Part shown: positions 1-8,658 of the stretch, in pieces | How positions within the stretch are numbered: the first letter of the stretch is position 1 | Layout: each line of letters opens with the position of its first letter | Assembly: GCF_000230975.2 (NCBI RefSeq) | Contig: NC_021172.1 | Span: 1,054,001-1,118,000, forward strand | DNA length: 64,000 nt | Direction: 5' to 3' | Source: Hyphomicrobium denitrificans 1NES1 | GTDB lineage: Bacteria > Pseudomonadota > Alphaproteobacteria > Rhizobiales > Hyphomicrobiaceae | The notes under the pieces: model-generated | What the model was told of the DNA's origin: nothing | What the model saw: the letters and a program-made list of their open reading frames with translations, nothing else | The model's database searches: none | Position numbers and translations under genes: made by a program

Positions 1-423
1 GCGCCGACGGCCAAGGAAGCGACCTACGCCTGGCGCCGCGTTTATCCAAGGGTACCAGGTTATCTCGGCCGCTTCGGTAATTTCGATCTGGCTTACGCCG
101 CGGGGTTACAAAAGCTCGATCTGGACGAACCGCGTGCGACCGATGCCGAGCTTTTTGCTCCGGACACGCCTTCTCCTGGTGAAGATCAGTCCGGGGAGGA
201 GCTGGTTTTAAAGCCTCGGCCGGCGGTGTCGCCGTATTTGGCTCGCGAGCTCGTCATGCTGAAGATATTGCCGCGGCCGGTCCGGCGCGCTCCGCCAATG
301 GGGGCGGACCCTGAGGCTCAAACTGCCGATGCCGGAGTGCCGCCGTTAACGGCTATCGACTTTGGATTCGGCTTGCGTAAATTCATTGGTGCTCCGCGGC
401 TTGCGGCTACCGGCACCAAATAA
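1..423 (+). CDS. 3' end of a hypothetical protein, cut by the window edge
   Basis: An open frame runs from the first base to a TAA at 421-423, giving 140 visible codons; the start lies outside the window. The first third is rich in aromatic and charged residues (Trp-Arg-Arg, then Tyr-Leu-Gly-Arg-Phe-Gly). The rest is Pro/Ala/Asp-rich, looks disordered, and ends Ala-Thr-Gly-Thr-Lys. I recognise no domain. Third positions are G/C-rich, as in neighbouring genes, which supports real coding. The gene converges on the secreted protein at 476-1093 with a gap of about 50 bases. Confidence 0.5.
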   Translation, partial: APTAKEATYAWRRVYPRVPGYLGRFGNFDLAYAAGLQKLDLDEPRATDAELFAPDTPSPGEDQSGEELVLKPRPAVSPYLARELVMLKILPRPVRRAPPMGADPEAQTADAGVPPLTAIDFGFGLRKFIGAPRLAATGTK

Positions 424-475
424 AAGCGACGATAGGGCAGGCGCCACCGCACGCGTCGCGAATAAAAGACCTGGC

Positions 476-1093
476 TCAATGCGGTGATCTGATCGGCGCC
501 TGCGAAGCGTTCGGAAGATGCGCCTTGAACATTTCCTCGGCAAGGACTGCGGCCCGCTTCGGCGGACGTACGGCAAGCGTCGGAAGCTTGACCAGCACCG
601 GCTCTGCGAGGCTTGACGCGTCGTCCGGCGATGCAGAGTGCTGGTGCTGCGCCAGATATTTTATCGGTGGTTTTCCTGCCGCCGGTGGTTTCGGCGCTGC
701 CTTGCGCTGTTCCTCCAAGGTTGCGGTTCCGGTTTCGCCATCGTCGCGCTGCCAGAATATCCGCTGTCCGTCCCGTTGAATGGCCAAGCAGTGCTGTTCG
801 CCGCTGAACCAGCGAAACCACTTGTAGCAAATGCGATCTTCTGCGAGCCAGTAACGGCCTCTGTCCTTTTGAGATCCGAGATAGGATGCCAATTGGCCTG
901 CGTCTCCCGACATGAGGCCGTTGTCGTCAAATTTGATCGGGACCACCGTTCCGAGCGGGGTGTCGAGCTTCAGAACCGACCCTGGCAGCGTCGCCTTGAT
1001 TGCGTCCGCGTTCAACTGGACCGGCTCTGCGGCGACAGCGTTAGCCCTCAATACGCAAGATACAATAGCAATAAAACGTAGAGTATTACGCAC
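476..1093 (-). CDS. secreted hypothetical protein with signal peptide
   Basis: A 205-residue protein. The GTG start at 1093 is chosen because it places a normal signal peptide at the N-terminus (Val-Arg-Asn-Thr-Leu-Arg, a hydrophobic core, then Ala-Val-Ala-Ala before Glu-Pro). The frame stays open to a possible ATG at 1231, but that would add about 46 charged residues before the signal. The mature part has a compact domain around residues 25-120 with paired Cys (Asp-Arg-Ile-Cys-Tyr-Lys-Trp-Phe and Glu-Gln-His-Cys), a layout seen in small periplasmic DUF995-like proteins. The last 80 residues are Pro/Ala/Lys-rich and probably disordered. Function unknown; the DUF995 comparison is from memory of the pattern only. 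Confidence 0.6.
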   Translation of the reverse strand: MRNTLRFIAIVSCVLRANAVAAEPVQLNADAIKATLPGSVLKLDTPLGTVVPIKFDDNGLMSGDAGQLASYLGSQKDRGRYWLAEDRICYKWFRWFSGEQHCLAIQRDGQRIFWQRDDGETGTATLEEQRKAAPKPPAAGKPPIKYLAQHQHSASPDDASSLAEPVLVKLPTLAVRPPKRAAVLAEEMFKAHLPNASQAPIRSPH

Positions 1094-1398
1094 GACGAAG
1101 TCCCCGAAGCCCCGATCTACTTCCGGGATAAGTGTGGCGCCATCAAGATCGGCCGTTGTTCTCCGGCTTAACACTTCTGCCAATCCAGTTTTCTGGTCTC
1201 GACTGCGCCCAAGGCGCTCGATGAGCCGCAAATCCTGAATGGTATATTCAACTCACACGCTTTAAAACTTGATGAAATGCAAACTAAGTCGGAAAGGCTT
1301 TTTTTCTCTTAAAGGCGGGGCGACCTGAGGCCAGGGCAGGTCAGTGCACCTCTGGCCGGAACAATAAGCAAAGATGCTGCAATCGAAGCGGGGATTTT
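1094..1398. other. divergent intergenic region
   Basis: This stretch separates the minus-strand secreted protein from the plus-strand GTG-start protease-like gene, so it should hold promoters for both. It is A+T-richer around 1240-1310, with a run of seven T at 1299-1305. I see no convincing RNA gene or operator. Confidence 0.4.
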
Positions 1399-2259
1399 GT
1401 GTCGAATTTCATAGTTCGAAATTGGCGAGGTGAGTGCCCTTTTGGGGTCAGCCTTCTCGCTTGGACGATTGCTCTTCCATTGCTCGTCTACTTTGCCGTG
1501 ACGCTTTGGGTAACGCAATGGTCGCTGCAAGACACGCCCGTCTCGAGGATGGCTCAGGGAGCCACCGGATTTCTACTTATCGGCACCGTCGCCATCTGGC
1601 AGCTCGTCGGCATGTGGCGGGCCAGCACGCGTGAGAGAAACGACGGCAGGCGTTGGATCACGCGGTGGCTTGCGCGTGCTGTCTCCGCCCTCGTGGGAGT
1701 GACGGGCTTTCTTTTACTTATGCCTTTTCCCGGCGGCATGATGTCTCTCTATCGAGACGCAACGGATCAGGATTGGGTCGGACTTCAGGGCCATATAGTC
1801 TCGATCGACGATACGAATCTCCGGATCACCGGCTATTTGGCGTGGGGCGTTCTCGGCGAAGTCTCTCGCGCGCTCACGGCAAATTCCGACATCCGGACGG
1901 TCGTTTTGAACAGCCCGGGCGGCCACGTGGGCGTTGGTACGCGGCTATATGACGAAATCAGATCGCGCGGTCTTGATACATATGCCGCCGAGTTTTGCGC
2001 GAGCGCCTGTACGCTCGCGTTTCTCGGCGGCACTCGCCGCATTGTACGCCCAGGCGCCAAGCTCGGCTTTCATGCCGTAGGCGGGGAGAGCGCCAACTCG
2101 ATCGGTGCAGGCACCGATAAAATACGGTCATTGTTTCAGGCCGCCGACATCCCGGAACCCTTCATTCAGCGTGTGTTTGCGACACCGTCGAATAGCGCAT
2201 GGTATCCCGACCAAAAGGAGCTGATCGGCGCGCATGTGGTGACAGACGTCGTTCGTTGA
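1399..2259 (+). CDS. membrane-anchored ClpP/SppA-like (crotonase-fold) serine hydrolase
   Basis: A 286-residue protein starting at GTG 1399 behind a GGGGA ribosome site. Hydrophobic segments lie at about residues 20-40, 55-73 and 95-112, so the catalytic part from residue 125 onward sits just outside or beside the membrane. Asn-Ser-Pro-Gly-Gly (171-175) matches the oxyanion-hole region of ClpP/SppA-type proteases. Cys-Ala-Ser-Ala-Cys-Thr (200-205) supplies the likely nucleophile Ser202, and Gly-Phe-His-Ala near residue 223 gives a candidate general base. These are the landmarks of periplasmic ClpP-like proteins of the COG3904 type common in Rhizobiales. The substrate is unknown. The gene appears to be transcribed alone. 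Confidence 0.75.
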   Translation: MSNFIVRNWRGECPFGVSLLAWTIALPLLVYFAVTLWVTQWSLQDTPVSRMAQGATGFLLIGTVAIWQLVGMWRASTRERNDGRRWITRWLARAVSALVGVTGFLLLMPFPGGMMSLYRDATDQDWVGLQGHIVSIDDTNLRITGYLAWGVLGEVSRALTANSDIRTVVLNSPGGHVGVGTRLYDEIRSRGLDTYAAEFCASACTLAFLGGTRRIVRPGAKLGFHAVGGESANSIGAGTDKIRSLFQAADIPEPFIQRVFATPSNSAWYPDQKELIGAHVVTDVVR

Positions 2260-2327
2260 TGGGTGCGATTGCGCGCCCTATTTCAGTCCGCTGAAACGGG
2301 GAAGCTCGCGAACACCTCGAAGTTCGT

Positions 2328-2651
2328 CTATTTTTCCGTCGGTCGGCACTTGGCGCCGTTGGCTTCTGCAGTTTCGATCAGATCTTTGGACGTTGCGATG
2401 ATCGCGCTGATCTTCCCGCGCGCCAGGGCAAAGGGAGCGCTGCCGACGTCATAGTCACGAATAGGCTCGGCCCCGAGAGTCTCGGCAAGCGCGCAGCCGG
2501 TGTCGGAATAGCAGGCTACCGTCGTGTCTGGCCCCGGCGGATCATCTTTGGGATTGGTGCAAATAATTTCGGCGGCATTTTCCGCAGCAACGGTTGGTTG
2601 GATAACGGCCATGCCGGCGCCCAACATCAGGATGCAGATGACTGCTCTCAT
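2328..2651 (-). CDS. small secreted hypothetical protein
   Basis: A 107-residue protein with an ATG at 2651 behind AAGGTGAAG. The N-terminus is a signal peptide (Met-Arg-Ala-Val, hydrophobic core, cut near Val-Ala-Ala-Glu). The mature part has four Cys (Ile-Ile-Cys-Thr-Asn, Val-Ala-Cys-Tyr, Gly-Cys-Ala-Leu, Lys-Cys-Arg-Pro), which could form two disulfides in the periplasm. No known family is recognised. It converges on the protease-like gene ending at 2259. Confidence 0.6.
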   Translation of the reverse strand: MRAVICILMLGAGMAVIQPTVAAENAAEIICTNPKDDPPGPDTTVACYSDTGCALAETLGAEPIRDYDVGSAPFALARGKISAIIATSKDLIETAEANGAKCRPTEK

Positions 2652-2727
2652 AACTTCACCTTGAGGTTCGGGGCAAAAGATGAACCTAGGGCGCTACATA
2701 AAAATAGCTCTCGCTGCGCCGAGAAGG

Positions 2728-2946
2728 TTAGCTGCCTTCGACGATCTTCTCGATCTGAAAAAGCGGTTTGTATTTACGGGCGATAATCGTCACGCGCGCC
2801 CCAATCGGCACCGTCGGATAACCCCTCGTAACCAGGGGAACAGTCACGCCGCTGTCGGTGATCAGTTCACCATAATCGGTGCGCCACACCTTGATAACGC
2901 CGGAAAAGATTTGCGCCTCATCTTCGAGCGGTCCGCGATTTCCCAT
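2728..2946 (-). CDS. small hypothetical protein, beta-rich
   Basis: A 72-residue protein with an ATG at 2946 and an AGAGGATGGGG ribosome site. It has alternating hydrophobic and polar residues (Gly-Val-Ile-Lys-Val-Trp and Ala-Arg-Val-Thr-Ile-Ile-Ala-Arg-Lys-Tyr) that suggest a small beta barrel, and no signal peptide. It reads toward the secreted protein at 2651 with a gap of about 76 bases and could be co-transcribed with it. Function unknown. Confidence 0.5.
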   Translation of the reverse strand: MGNRGPLEDEAQIFSGVIKVWRTDYGELITDSGVTVPLVTRGYPTVPIGARVTIIARKYKPLFQIEKIVEGS

Positions 2947-3611
2947 TGCCCCATCCTCTTGCCGAACGACAGTGCAACCCGCTCCGGGCGCACATGGTCT
3001 AACCTATTTGGTGGCGATCTTGAACCTTGTTGGGGGCTGAGGTCTGCTTACTCAAACTCAGTAGCAGTAGCAGCCCCGGCACGCTCACAATCGGGTCGCG
3101 TAAAGCGAGCGGGGCCGCACAGACGGCGGTCTGCGCAGAGATTTCGGAGATTTGAGAAAAAAGCAGCGTAAATCGTAGTGCATGTGTGGGTACCTCGCGG
3201 CGCGATCCGGTCGCGCATTCCGCTAGGAGCAAGGCACGAGCGCCTGCAGTCCCATTTTGACATTTCATCGTTGAGGCGTGCGGTGCAGAGCCTGCGGTCG
3301 CCCGCCTCGAGCGACGACATAACTTGCCGAGAACATCAAAGGCAACAGCAAAACGCAGATTGCTTCGTCATCGCGGCTGCTGCGCTGAATGAAAATTTCG
3401 CGTAACGCCGCTGCGAACCGGTGCCGGTCACGGGGGCGTATGAGAATCCGGACGCCTATCCGGCGACAGGAAAGGGTGTCTTCATTCGATTTGGCAATTG
3501 AGATGCACGCCCGGACCGCGGGTGCTCTTGTTTGGCTAGGAATGACACCGTAGAAAGATGAGAGCGTCGTCACGTTTCCGGCTTGACGAGAGAAAAGAGA
3601 AAGGAGCGCGC
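2947..3611. other. 665-base stretch with no supported gene
   Basis: Several short frames are open here on both strands, but none has a ribosome site, a family-like sequence, or a codon pattern unlike its shadow frames. The 3' part carries the ribosome site AAAGGAG for the membrane protein at 3612. I looked for a cobalamin riboswitch at 3400-3560 because of a GGTGCCGG-like string and did not find the B12 box. Confidence 0.4.
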
Positions 3612-4157
3612 ATGCATGATAGTTTCGCTCGCTTTTCGGGAGGCACGATTGTCATGATCGTACTGGTTGCGGCTCTCAGCATCATGGGGAGCTGGGCGTT
3701 TGCCTGCGCGGCGCCACTTGCGGCGGTCGCAGCGCTGGCCGGGTTCGCGATGAGCCGGAAGACGGGCTTGACGCTCGTCGTTACCGCTTGGCTGTCAAAT
3801 CAGATCGTTGGTTTCGGATTTCTCCATTACCCGCAAACCTTCGACACATTTGCGTGGGGAGCTGCGATCGGCATTTCGGCAATCGTTGCGTTTCTCGCTG
3901 TCCACGCGGCGGTGGGGCGCTTGCAAAGCCAATCGCCGATTCTGACGCTCCCTCTCACGTTCGTTGTGGCCTTCGCCGTTTACCAGCTCGTTCTGTTCGT
4001 GGCGGGGTATCCGCTCGAAGGTTCTGAAGCAACGCTTTCGGGCGATATCGTTGCGCGCGTCTTCGAAGTCAACCTCGCGTCATTTGCCGGACTGTTGCTC
4101 TTGCAGTGGGCTTGGGGCAGCTTCGTTCGTCCGGTAAGCTCCACCAGGCATGCCTGA
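3612..4157 (+). CDS. integral membrane protein of unknown function
   Basis: A 181-residue protein. The ATG at 3612 follows AAAGGAG by six bases, so the longer frame from 3558 is not needed. Five or six hydrophobic helices are visible: about residues 14-34 and 36-50, then near Thr-Leu-Val-Val-Thr-Ala-Trp, Gly-Ile-Ser-Ala-Ile-Val-Ala-Phe, Leu-Thr-Phe-Val-Val-Ala-Phe and the C-terminal Leu-Leu-Leu-Gln-Trp-Ala-Trp. A conserved-looking Phe-Leu-His-Tyr-Pro-Gln-Thr-Phe-Asp sits between helices 3 and 4. I recall similar membrane proteins in Rhizobiales but cannot name a family. Confidence 0.65.
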   Translation: MHDSFARFSGGTIVMIVLVAALSIMGSWAFACAAPLAAVAALAGFAMSRKTGLTLVVTAWLSNQIVGFGFLHYPQTFDTFAWGAAIGISAIVAFLAVHAAVGRLQSQSPILTLPLTFVVAFAVYQLVLFVAGYPLEGSEATLSGDIVARVFEVNLASFAGLLLLQWAWGSFVRPVSSTRHA

Positions 4158-4493
4158 GCGCGGCAAGGTTCATTGCGGGCAACCGATTATCCAGTGACCT
4201 TAGATCGGGCACCGCGTCACCTCGTGCGCTGGAGCCGGAGGACGCCTTGAAGTCGGAATACCGCGACTTACTGATTGCTCGGAATATTGCGCTGCAATAA
4301 ATGGGGTTTTTGGGACTTCGCGACGAATCCCGGCGTGCTGGCCGCATAAATGGTGTCAATCAATGACCGCCAGCCTCGAATCGTTGGATATTGCGCGCCA
4401 GCGAACACGTTGCGCGCTTCCAGAACGGTCACATGCAGCCACGTTGATCGCCGCGAACCCGTCGCGGTTGGCAGAGGTCAAAAGGACCGCATC
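4158..4493. other. intergenic region upstream of the aminotransferase
   Basis: The 336 bases hold no gene I can support. The aminotransferase frame stays open upward to 4350, but the added codons do not resemble the family. The 3' end carries AAAAGGACC, used as the ribosome site for 4494. Confidence 0.4.
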
Positions 4494-5639
4494 ATGGCTA
4501 TCCAGCTCTTCGTTCCGACGTTCGATGTCGAGGCTTGCCTCGACGAGATTCGCGAATGTCTGGAAAAAGGATGGACTGGCGCCGGTTTCAAAACGATCGA
4601 GTTCGAAGAGGCGTGGAAAGATTACACCGGCCTTCCGCATGCCCATTTTCTCAATTCGGCGACGAGCGGCCTGCATCTCGCTCTTGACATCTACAAGGAG
4701 CTGTACGGCTGGGAGGATGGTGACGAGGTTCTCACCACACCGATCACGTTCGTATCGACCAATCACGCGATTTTGCATGCGAACTTGAAACCGGTCTTCG
4801 TCGACGTTGACGAGTTCCTGTGTCTCGATCCAGACGACGTCGAGCGCAAGATAACGCCGCGGACGCGCGCAATCGTTTTCGTAGGGCTCGGAGGAAACAC
4901 GGGGCAGCTCGCCCGTATCCATGACATCTGTCATCGCAACGAGCTGATCTTCGTCCTCGATGCGGCGCACATGGCGGGAACGAAGCGCGACGGCAAAACG
5001 CCAAGCGGAGACGTAACCGTTCACTCCTTCCAGGCGGTCAAGAATTTGCCGACTGCCGACGCGGGCATGATCTGCTTTGCTGACGGCGGGCTCGATGCAG
5101 TGGCGCGCAGAAAGAGCTGGCTCGGCATTAACAAGGATACCTATGCGCGAGCCGCTGATGCCTCAGCCTACAAATGGCAGTACGAGGTCCAGTCCGTCGG
5201 ATATAAATATCATGGCAATTCGATCATGGCCGCGATCGCACTGGCGCAATTGCCCCATCTCGACGCGCACAATGCGCGCCGCCGCGCGATCGGGGTTCTC
5301 TACGACAAGGGCTTTGCCGGCCATCCGCACATTGCAACCGTGCCAACGGCGCCCGGGTGTTGCTCGTCACGCCATCTCTATCAGATCATGGTGCAAGATC
5401 GCGAAAAGCTCATCGCCGATTTGAATGCGCGAGGCATCAATACCGGCGTTCATTATCGGAACAATCTCGAATATCCGATGTTTGCAGATCAGCATGCCGC
5501 ATGTCCGAAGGCTGCCGAGCTATCGCAACGGGTCCTGTCTCTCCCTCTCCATCCGCAACTTTCCGATAACGATGTTGCTCGTGTGATCGAGGCCGTTTGC
5601 GCTTGCGTCGAAGAACGAAAGAGCCTTGCGAACGCGTGA
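4494..5639 (+). CDS. DegT/DnrJ/EryC1/StrS-family PLP aminotransferase
   Basis: A 381-residue fold-type I PLP enzyme of the family that aminates keto-sugar nucleotides. Landmarks: Asn-Ser-Ala-Thr-Ser-Gly-Leu-His (53-60) binding the cofactor phosphate, the Pro-Ile-Thr-Phe-Val-Ser-Thr region (83-89), Asp156-Ala-Ala-His159, and His-Ser-Phe-Gln-Ala-Val-Lys with the Schiff-base Lys183. Length fits the family (about 370-390). The ATG at 4494 follows AAAAGGACC and gives the usual N-terminus. The N-acetyltransferase gene 57 bases downstream suggests the pair makes an N-acetylated amino sugar, as PseC/PseH- or FdtB/FdtC-like pairs do. No dehydratase or glycosyltransferase is nearby, so the exact sugar is unknown. 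Confidence 0.85.
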   Translation: MAIQLFVPTFDVEACLDEIRECLEKGWTGAGFKTIEFEEAWKDYTGLPHAHFLNSATSGLHLALDIYKELYGWEDGDEVLTTPITFVSTNHAILHANLKPVFVDVDEFLCLDPDDVERKITPRTRAIVFVGLGGNTGQLARIHDICHRNELIFVLDAAHMAGTKRDGKTPSGDVTVHSFQAVKNLPTADAGMICFADGGLDAVARRKSWLGINKDTYARAADASAYKWQYEVQSVGYKYHGNSIMAAIALAQLPHLDAHNARRRAIGVLYDKGFAGHPHIATVPTAPGCCSSRHLYQIMVQDREKLIADLNARGINTGVHYRNNLEYPMFADQHAACPKAAELSQRVLSLPLHPQLSDNDVARVIEAVCACVEERKSLANA

Positions 5640-5696
5640 GATCATCGGACGTTGGCGGCATTTGCGCACGGCGCTGGGCATCGCGAGATTAAGACT

Positions 5697-6236
5697 ATGG
5701 CGAAACCGGTCATCCCAGCAGAGCTTCTTAGCGACGCCGCTGTTCATTTGACGCCGATCGGTGTCGATGATCTCGAATTGATGCGGACGTGGCGCAATCG
5801 GGATGAAATTCGGGTTTGGTTCAACGACGGCCGGCTGATCGAAGCGCAACAACAGCAGGCATGGTATCGCGCGTATCTCGAAAACCCGGCCGATCTGATG
5901 TTCATCGTCCGGCGCACTGCCGACATGAAGCCGGTGGGCACCATCGCTCTCTACCGAATTGATCACGATGCGAAACGCGCCGAGGTCGGCCGCCTGATCA
6001 TCGCGGAGGGAAAAGGCGAGGGCCTAGGGTACGCGGCCACGTCTCGGGCTTGCCTAATAGCTTTTGAATGCCTCGGGATTAGGACGCTCGAACTCGATGT
6101 CAAGCGCGCCAACGTGGCGGCGCGCCGTATTTATGCGGCCCTCGGCTTCAAGTCGCTTCCAGATGCCGGGCAAGAGGCCATCAAGATGCAGCTTCTTCCT
6201 CATCACTTTGTTTCTGCGGTGCGAAGCGAAGCCTGA
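5697..6236 (+). CDS. GNAT-family N-acetyltransferase, PseH/RimJ-like
   Basis: A 179-residue acetyl-CoA transferase. The frame opens at 5652, but the ATG at 5697 fits the family best. It begins with a beta strand and Leu-Met-Arg-Thr-Trp-Arg-Asn (about residues 26-32), the arrangement seen in acetyltransferases acting on UDP-4-amino sugars and in RimJ. The acetyl-CoA loop is degenerate (Glu-Gly-Lys-Gly-Glu-Gly-Leu-Gly-Tyr-Ala, about 101-110), and Asn-Val-Ala-Ala-Arg-Arg-Ile-Tyr near residue 141 is the usual C-terminal GNAT helix. Its place right after the DegT aminotransferase supports acetylation of the amino group that enzyme adds. This substrate is inferred from context. Confidence 0.75.
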   Translation: MAKPVIPAELLSDAAVHLTPIGVDDLELMRTWRNRDEIRVWFNDGRLIEAQQQQAWYRAYLENPADLMFIVRRTADMKPVGTIALYRIDHDAKRAEVGRLIIAEGKGEGLGYAATSRACLIAFECLGIRTLELDVKRANVAARRIYAALGFKSLPDAGQEAIKMQLLPHHFVSAVRSEA

Positions 6237-6481
6237 TCGCACGTGACGGCAACCGGCTTTTGGCCCGCACGGCGGCAAGGCATTGGCAGATCCCGAAAGT
6301 TCACCCTTGCAGAACGCCAGCCATTCCTTTTGACTGCTGTTTATGATTGGCCGAAGATAGAAAAGACGACATCCGGAATTCCCACCGCACGACTAGGCAA
6401 CTCAAGCTACAGCATTCAATGCCGCTTGGTGACGTTGCTTCAGGCGACGGCCTTCCTTGCGGAATATTCAGGAGGCTTCGA

Positions 6482-7090
6482 ATGACAAGGCTCACCACGA
6501 GCGAGTTTCTTATCGGCATTCTGGCGATTGGATATTTCGCCATTGTCCAACCCGTCCCAGCAGTCGCCCAATCGATAGATGAAACCGCGTCCGTTTGCGC
6601 CGGTTGCCATGGCGACAAGGGCGTTCCGATAGACAAGACGATCCCGAACATCTGGGGGCAGAACCGGTTATATCTCTTGAACCAACTTCACGACTTCAAG
6701 GTTGGTCATCGCAAGAACGAGCAGATGGCCCCCATTGTCGAGCCGCTCAGCAAGACGGACATCGAAGCCCTCGCGACGTATTTCTCGAAAAAGCCGTGGC
6801 CGGATTTGCAGCAGCCGGCCGCATCCGATGACGTCAAGGCCAAGGCGCGTGCAGTTCTCGACTCGTTGAATTGCAGAGGCTGTCACCAGGAGCACTATCA
6901 GGGCGATACGGCTAGGCCGCGTCTCGCCGGCCAGCAGGACGAATACCTGACCAAGACGATGACCGATTTCCACGCTGGCGACCGCAAGACCTATATGGGT
7001 ATGGTCGCCTTGATGAAGTCCATAGATGAAGCGGACATCAAAGCGCTCGGCGCGTATCTGGCAGGTTTCAAGATACCCGGCCATCCCTGA
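6482..7090 (+). CDS. diheme cytochrome c, c4/c553-like
   Basis: A 202-residue exported cytochrome. The ATG at 6482 follows an excellent AGGAGG by six bases. A signal peptide covers residues 1-30 (Ala-Val-Ala-Gln before Ser). Two heme sites are seen: Cys39-Ala-Gly-Cys-His43 and Cys131-Arg-Gly-Cys-His135. Met residues downstream of each (Gln-Met-Ala-Pro-Ile near 81 and Gly-Met-Val-Ala-Leu in the second half) are candidate axial ligands. Two similar domains of about 90 residues match cytochrome c4, a periplasmic electron carrier to oxidases. It is followed by a strong terminator and appears monocistronic, so its redox partner cannot be assigned from context. Confidence 0.85.
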   Translation: MTRLTTSEFLIGILAIGYFAIVQPVPAVAQSIDETASVCAGCHGDKGVPIDKTIPNIWGQNRLYLLNQLHDFKVGHRKNEQMAPIVEPLSKTDIEALATYFSKKPWPDLQQPAASDDVKAKARAVLDSLNCRGCHQEHYQGDTARPRLAGQQDEYLTKTMTDFHAGDRKTYMGMVALMKSIDEADIKALGAYLAGFKIPGHP

Positions 7091-7180
7091 TAAGGTGCGC
7101 ACCGCGCTCTCAACCGCAGAGTCTTATGTTCGATCCGCGCACACACCGTTATGCGCAATTCGAGATTTCGATTGATTGCA

Positions 7181-7216
7181 GGCCTGCCGTGAATTCGAAA
7201 CGGCGGGCCTTTTTTT
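7181..7216 (+). terminator. rho-independent terminator of the diheme cytochrome gene
   Basis: A ten-base stem GGCCTGCCGT pairs with ACGGCGGGCC (one G-T wobble) around a nine-base loop and is followed by seven T. It lies 90 bases after the cytochrome stop codon. Confidence 0.85.
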
Positions 7217-7287
7217 CGCCAGGAATTTTCTGACTCCTTCTTTGCCAGCGGGATATCGACACCGGAAAATGGCACGGAAGGTTCGTC

Positions 7288-8157
7288 ATGTCGGTTCCGT
7301 ATCGCTCCTCGGCCTTTGAGCCTCACACCGCATGTGATGCGGATGACTTCTACGAAAGCGAATTCGAGCTGTCGGCCGGCGACAGAATCGGCGGGCCGGC
7401 CTCGCGCGCCAATGACATGCTCGCTTGGTGCGCCGCGATTGCGATTGTGGTCGGTGGCGGCTGGATCATGCTTCATGACGATGGAGCCTTGCTCGCGCGT
7501 TTGCCGAAGCTGACGGCAGGCGTATCGGACTTCATCCGCCAAAGTGCGGGGACGTCGACTCCATCGGCATCGCCAAACGAAGGCGTATCCGCCGGAGCTC
7601 CCTACACAGCGCCGGCGGCCGAGCCGCCGCAAGATCAGGCGACACCGCCACCACTGCCGGTGGCAACATCCATCCCCGAGCCTCCAGCGATAAAGTCCGA
7701 GGATCCGCCGGCGACCAAGTCCGAGTCGGCCGACGCAAGCACCGATGACGGAACTCAGGACGCAGCAGCACCGTCGGCGAAACAGGTTAGCACACCGCCA
7801 CGTGATCCCTACCAGGCGCGCGCAGAAGCTGCGGGGCTCAATCCAGGCATCTCACATGCTCTGCTGATGCGCTTTTCGTCGACCGATTTTCGCAACGCCC
7901 GAGTCGCAATCGAAAGCGCCGTCGCCAAAACGCCGGATAATGGAGTCTTCATCTGGCCGCGACAGAGAAAACCCGGAGAAGCGCTGTTCAAGGTGCACTT
8001 CGTGGAAGGCGCAGGGCCCGATTGCCGGAGATACGTCGTCAGTGTGACAATGAATAATTGGACGACGACGGCATTGCCGATGGAAAAATGCGGCGTTCCT
8101 CGTGTCGTGTCGCGAACAACGGAAGCACGGGATACACGAAAACGCGCAACGCCTTAA
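7288..8157 (+). CDS. single-pass membrane protein with proline-rich linker and C-terminal domain
   Basis: A 289-residue protein. Residues 1-43 are polar and probably cytoplasmic. One transmembrane helix follows at about 44-62. Residues 85-180 form a Pro/Ala/Ser/Glu-rich linker, and residues 185-275 a conserved-looking domain with two Cys (Pro-Asp-Cys-Arg-Arg and Glu-Lys-Cys-Gly) that could form a disulfide outside the inner membrane. The layout resembles TonB-like or envelope-spanning anchors, but the C-terminal domain is not one I recognise. It lies directly after the terminator at 7181-7216, so it has its own promoter. Confidence 0.65.
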   Translation: MSVPYRSSAFEPHTACDADDFYESEFELSAGDRIGGPASRANDMLAWCAAIAIVVGGGWIMLHDDGALLARLPKLTAGVSDFIRQSAGTSTPSASPNEGVSAGAPYTAPAAEPPQDQATPPPLPVATSIPEPPAIKSEDPPATKSESADASTDDGTQDAAAPSAKQVSTPPRDPYQARAEAAGLNPGISHALLMRFSSTDFRNARVAIESAVAKTPDNGVFIWPRQRKPGEALFKVHFVEGAGPDCRRYVVSVTMNNWTTTALPMEKCGVPRVVSRTTEARDTRKRATP

Positions 8158-8203
8158 GTCAATCCCGGCGCCGCGCGTTTCCCGAATCGCAATTGCTCTG
8201 ATG

Positions 8204-8503
8204 TCAGAGCTTGCAGAGGGTCGCCGACCCGCGGCATTCCCAGCCGATCGCAGAGCCCGGAGTGCAACGATACGAGCGCTTACCGAACGTGTAGCCCGGT
8301 GTCGTTCCGCTCGAGATGTACGTGAAGTAGATGCTCCAATCGGTAGCCTGCAAGAGCATCGCGTCGACCTGGAACTTTGCCAGATCTTGTGTCAGCGCAT
8401 CGCCGACCGCGGCTTTTTTGAAGCATGACTTAGCCTCTGCCGGAGTGCCCGCGAAAATCCCCGCGAGAAGACCGGCCGCCATCATGAGAGGAATATTGCG
8501 CAT
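8204..8503 (-). CDS. small secreted cysteine-containing protein
   Basis: A 99-residue protein. The ATG at 8503 is preferred to the one at 8518, because GGGGATTCAG between them forms a ribosome site for the second. The signal peptide ends near Ala-Glu-Ala-Lys. The mature part has four Cys (Lys-Ser-Cys-Phe, Tyr-Arg-Cys-Thr, Trp-Glu-Cys-Arg and Leu-Cys-Lys-Leu), likely two disulfides. Family unknown. It converges on the preceding membrane protein gene. Confidence 0.55.
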   Translation of the reverse strand: MRNIPLMMAAGLLAGIFAGTPAEAKSCFKKAAVGDALTQDLAKFQVDAMLLQATDWSIYFTYISSGTTPGYTFGKRSYRCTPGSAIGWECRGSATLCKL

Positions 8504-8658
8504 AAGCTGAATCCCCATAAGTTTGCGCGATAGTTTCGAGACGCTGAACCTGCCACACGAGTTTGGCTACGACAGAATCAATTTTGTCCGATTGTGCAGA
8601 TTTCCGCTGCATCGCGACTTTGGTGCATCGCACGAAGGCGCTTTGTGCTGATCGGCCG

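Noticed and set aside
3400..3560. Possible cobalamin riboswitch upstream of the membrane protein at 3612
   Set aside because: A GGTGCCGG-like string is present, but the B12 box and the other conserved blocks are not.
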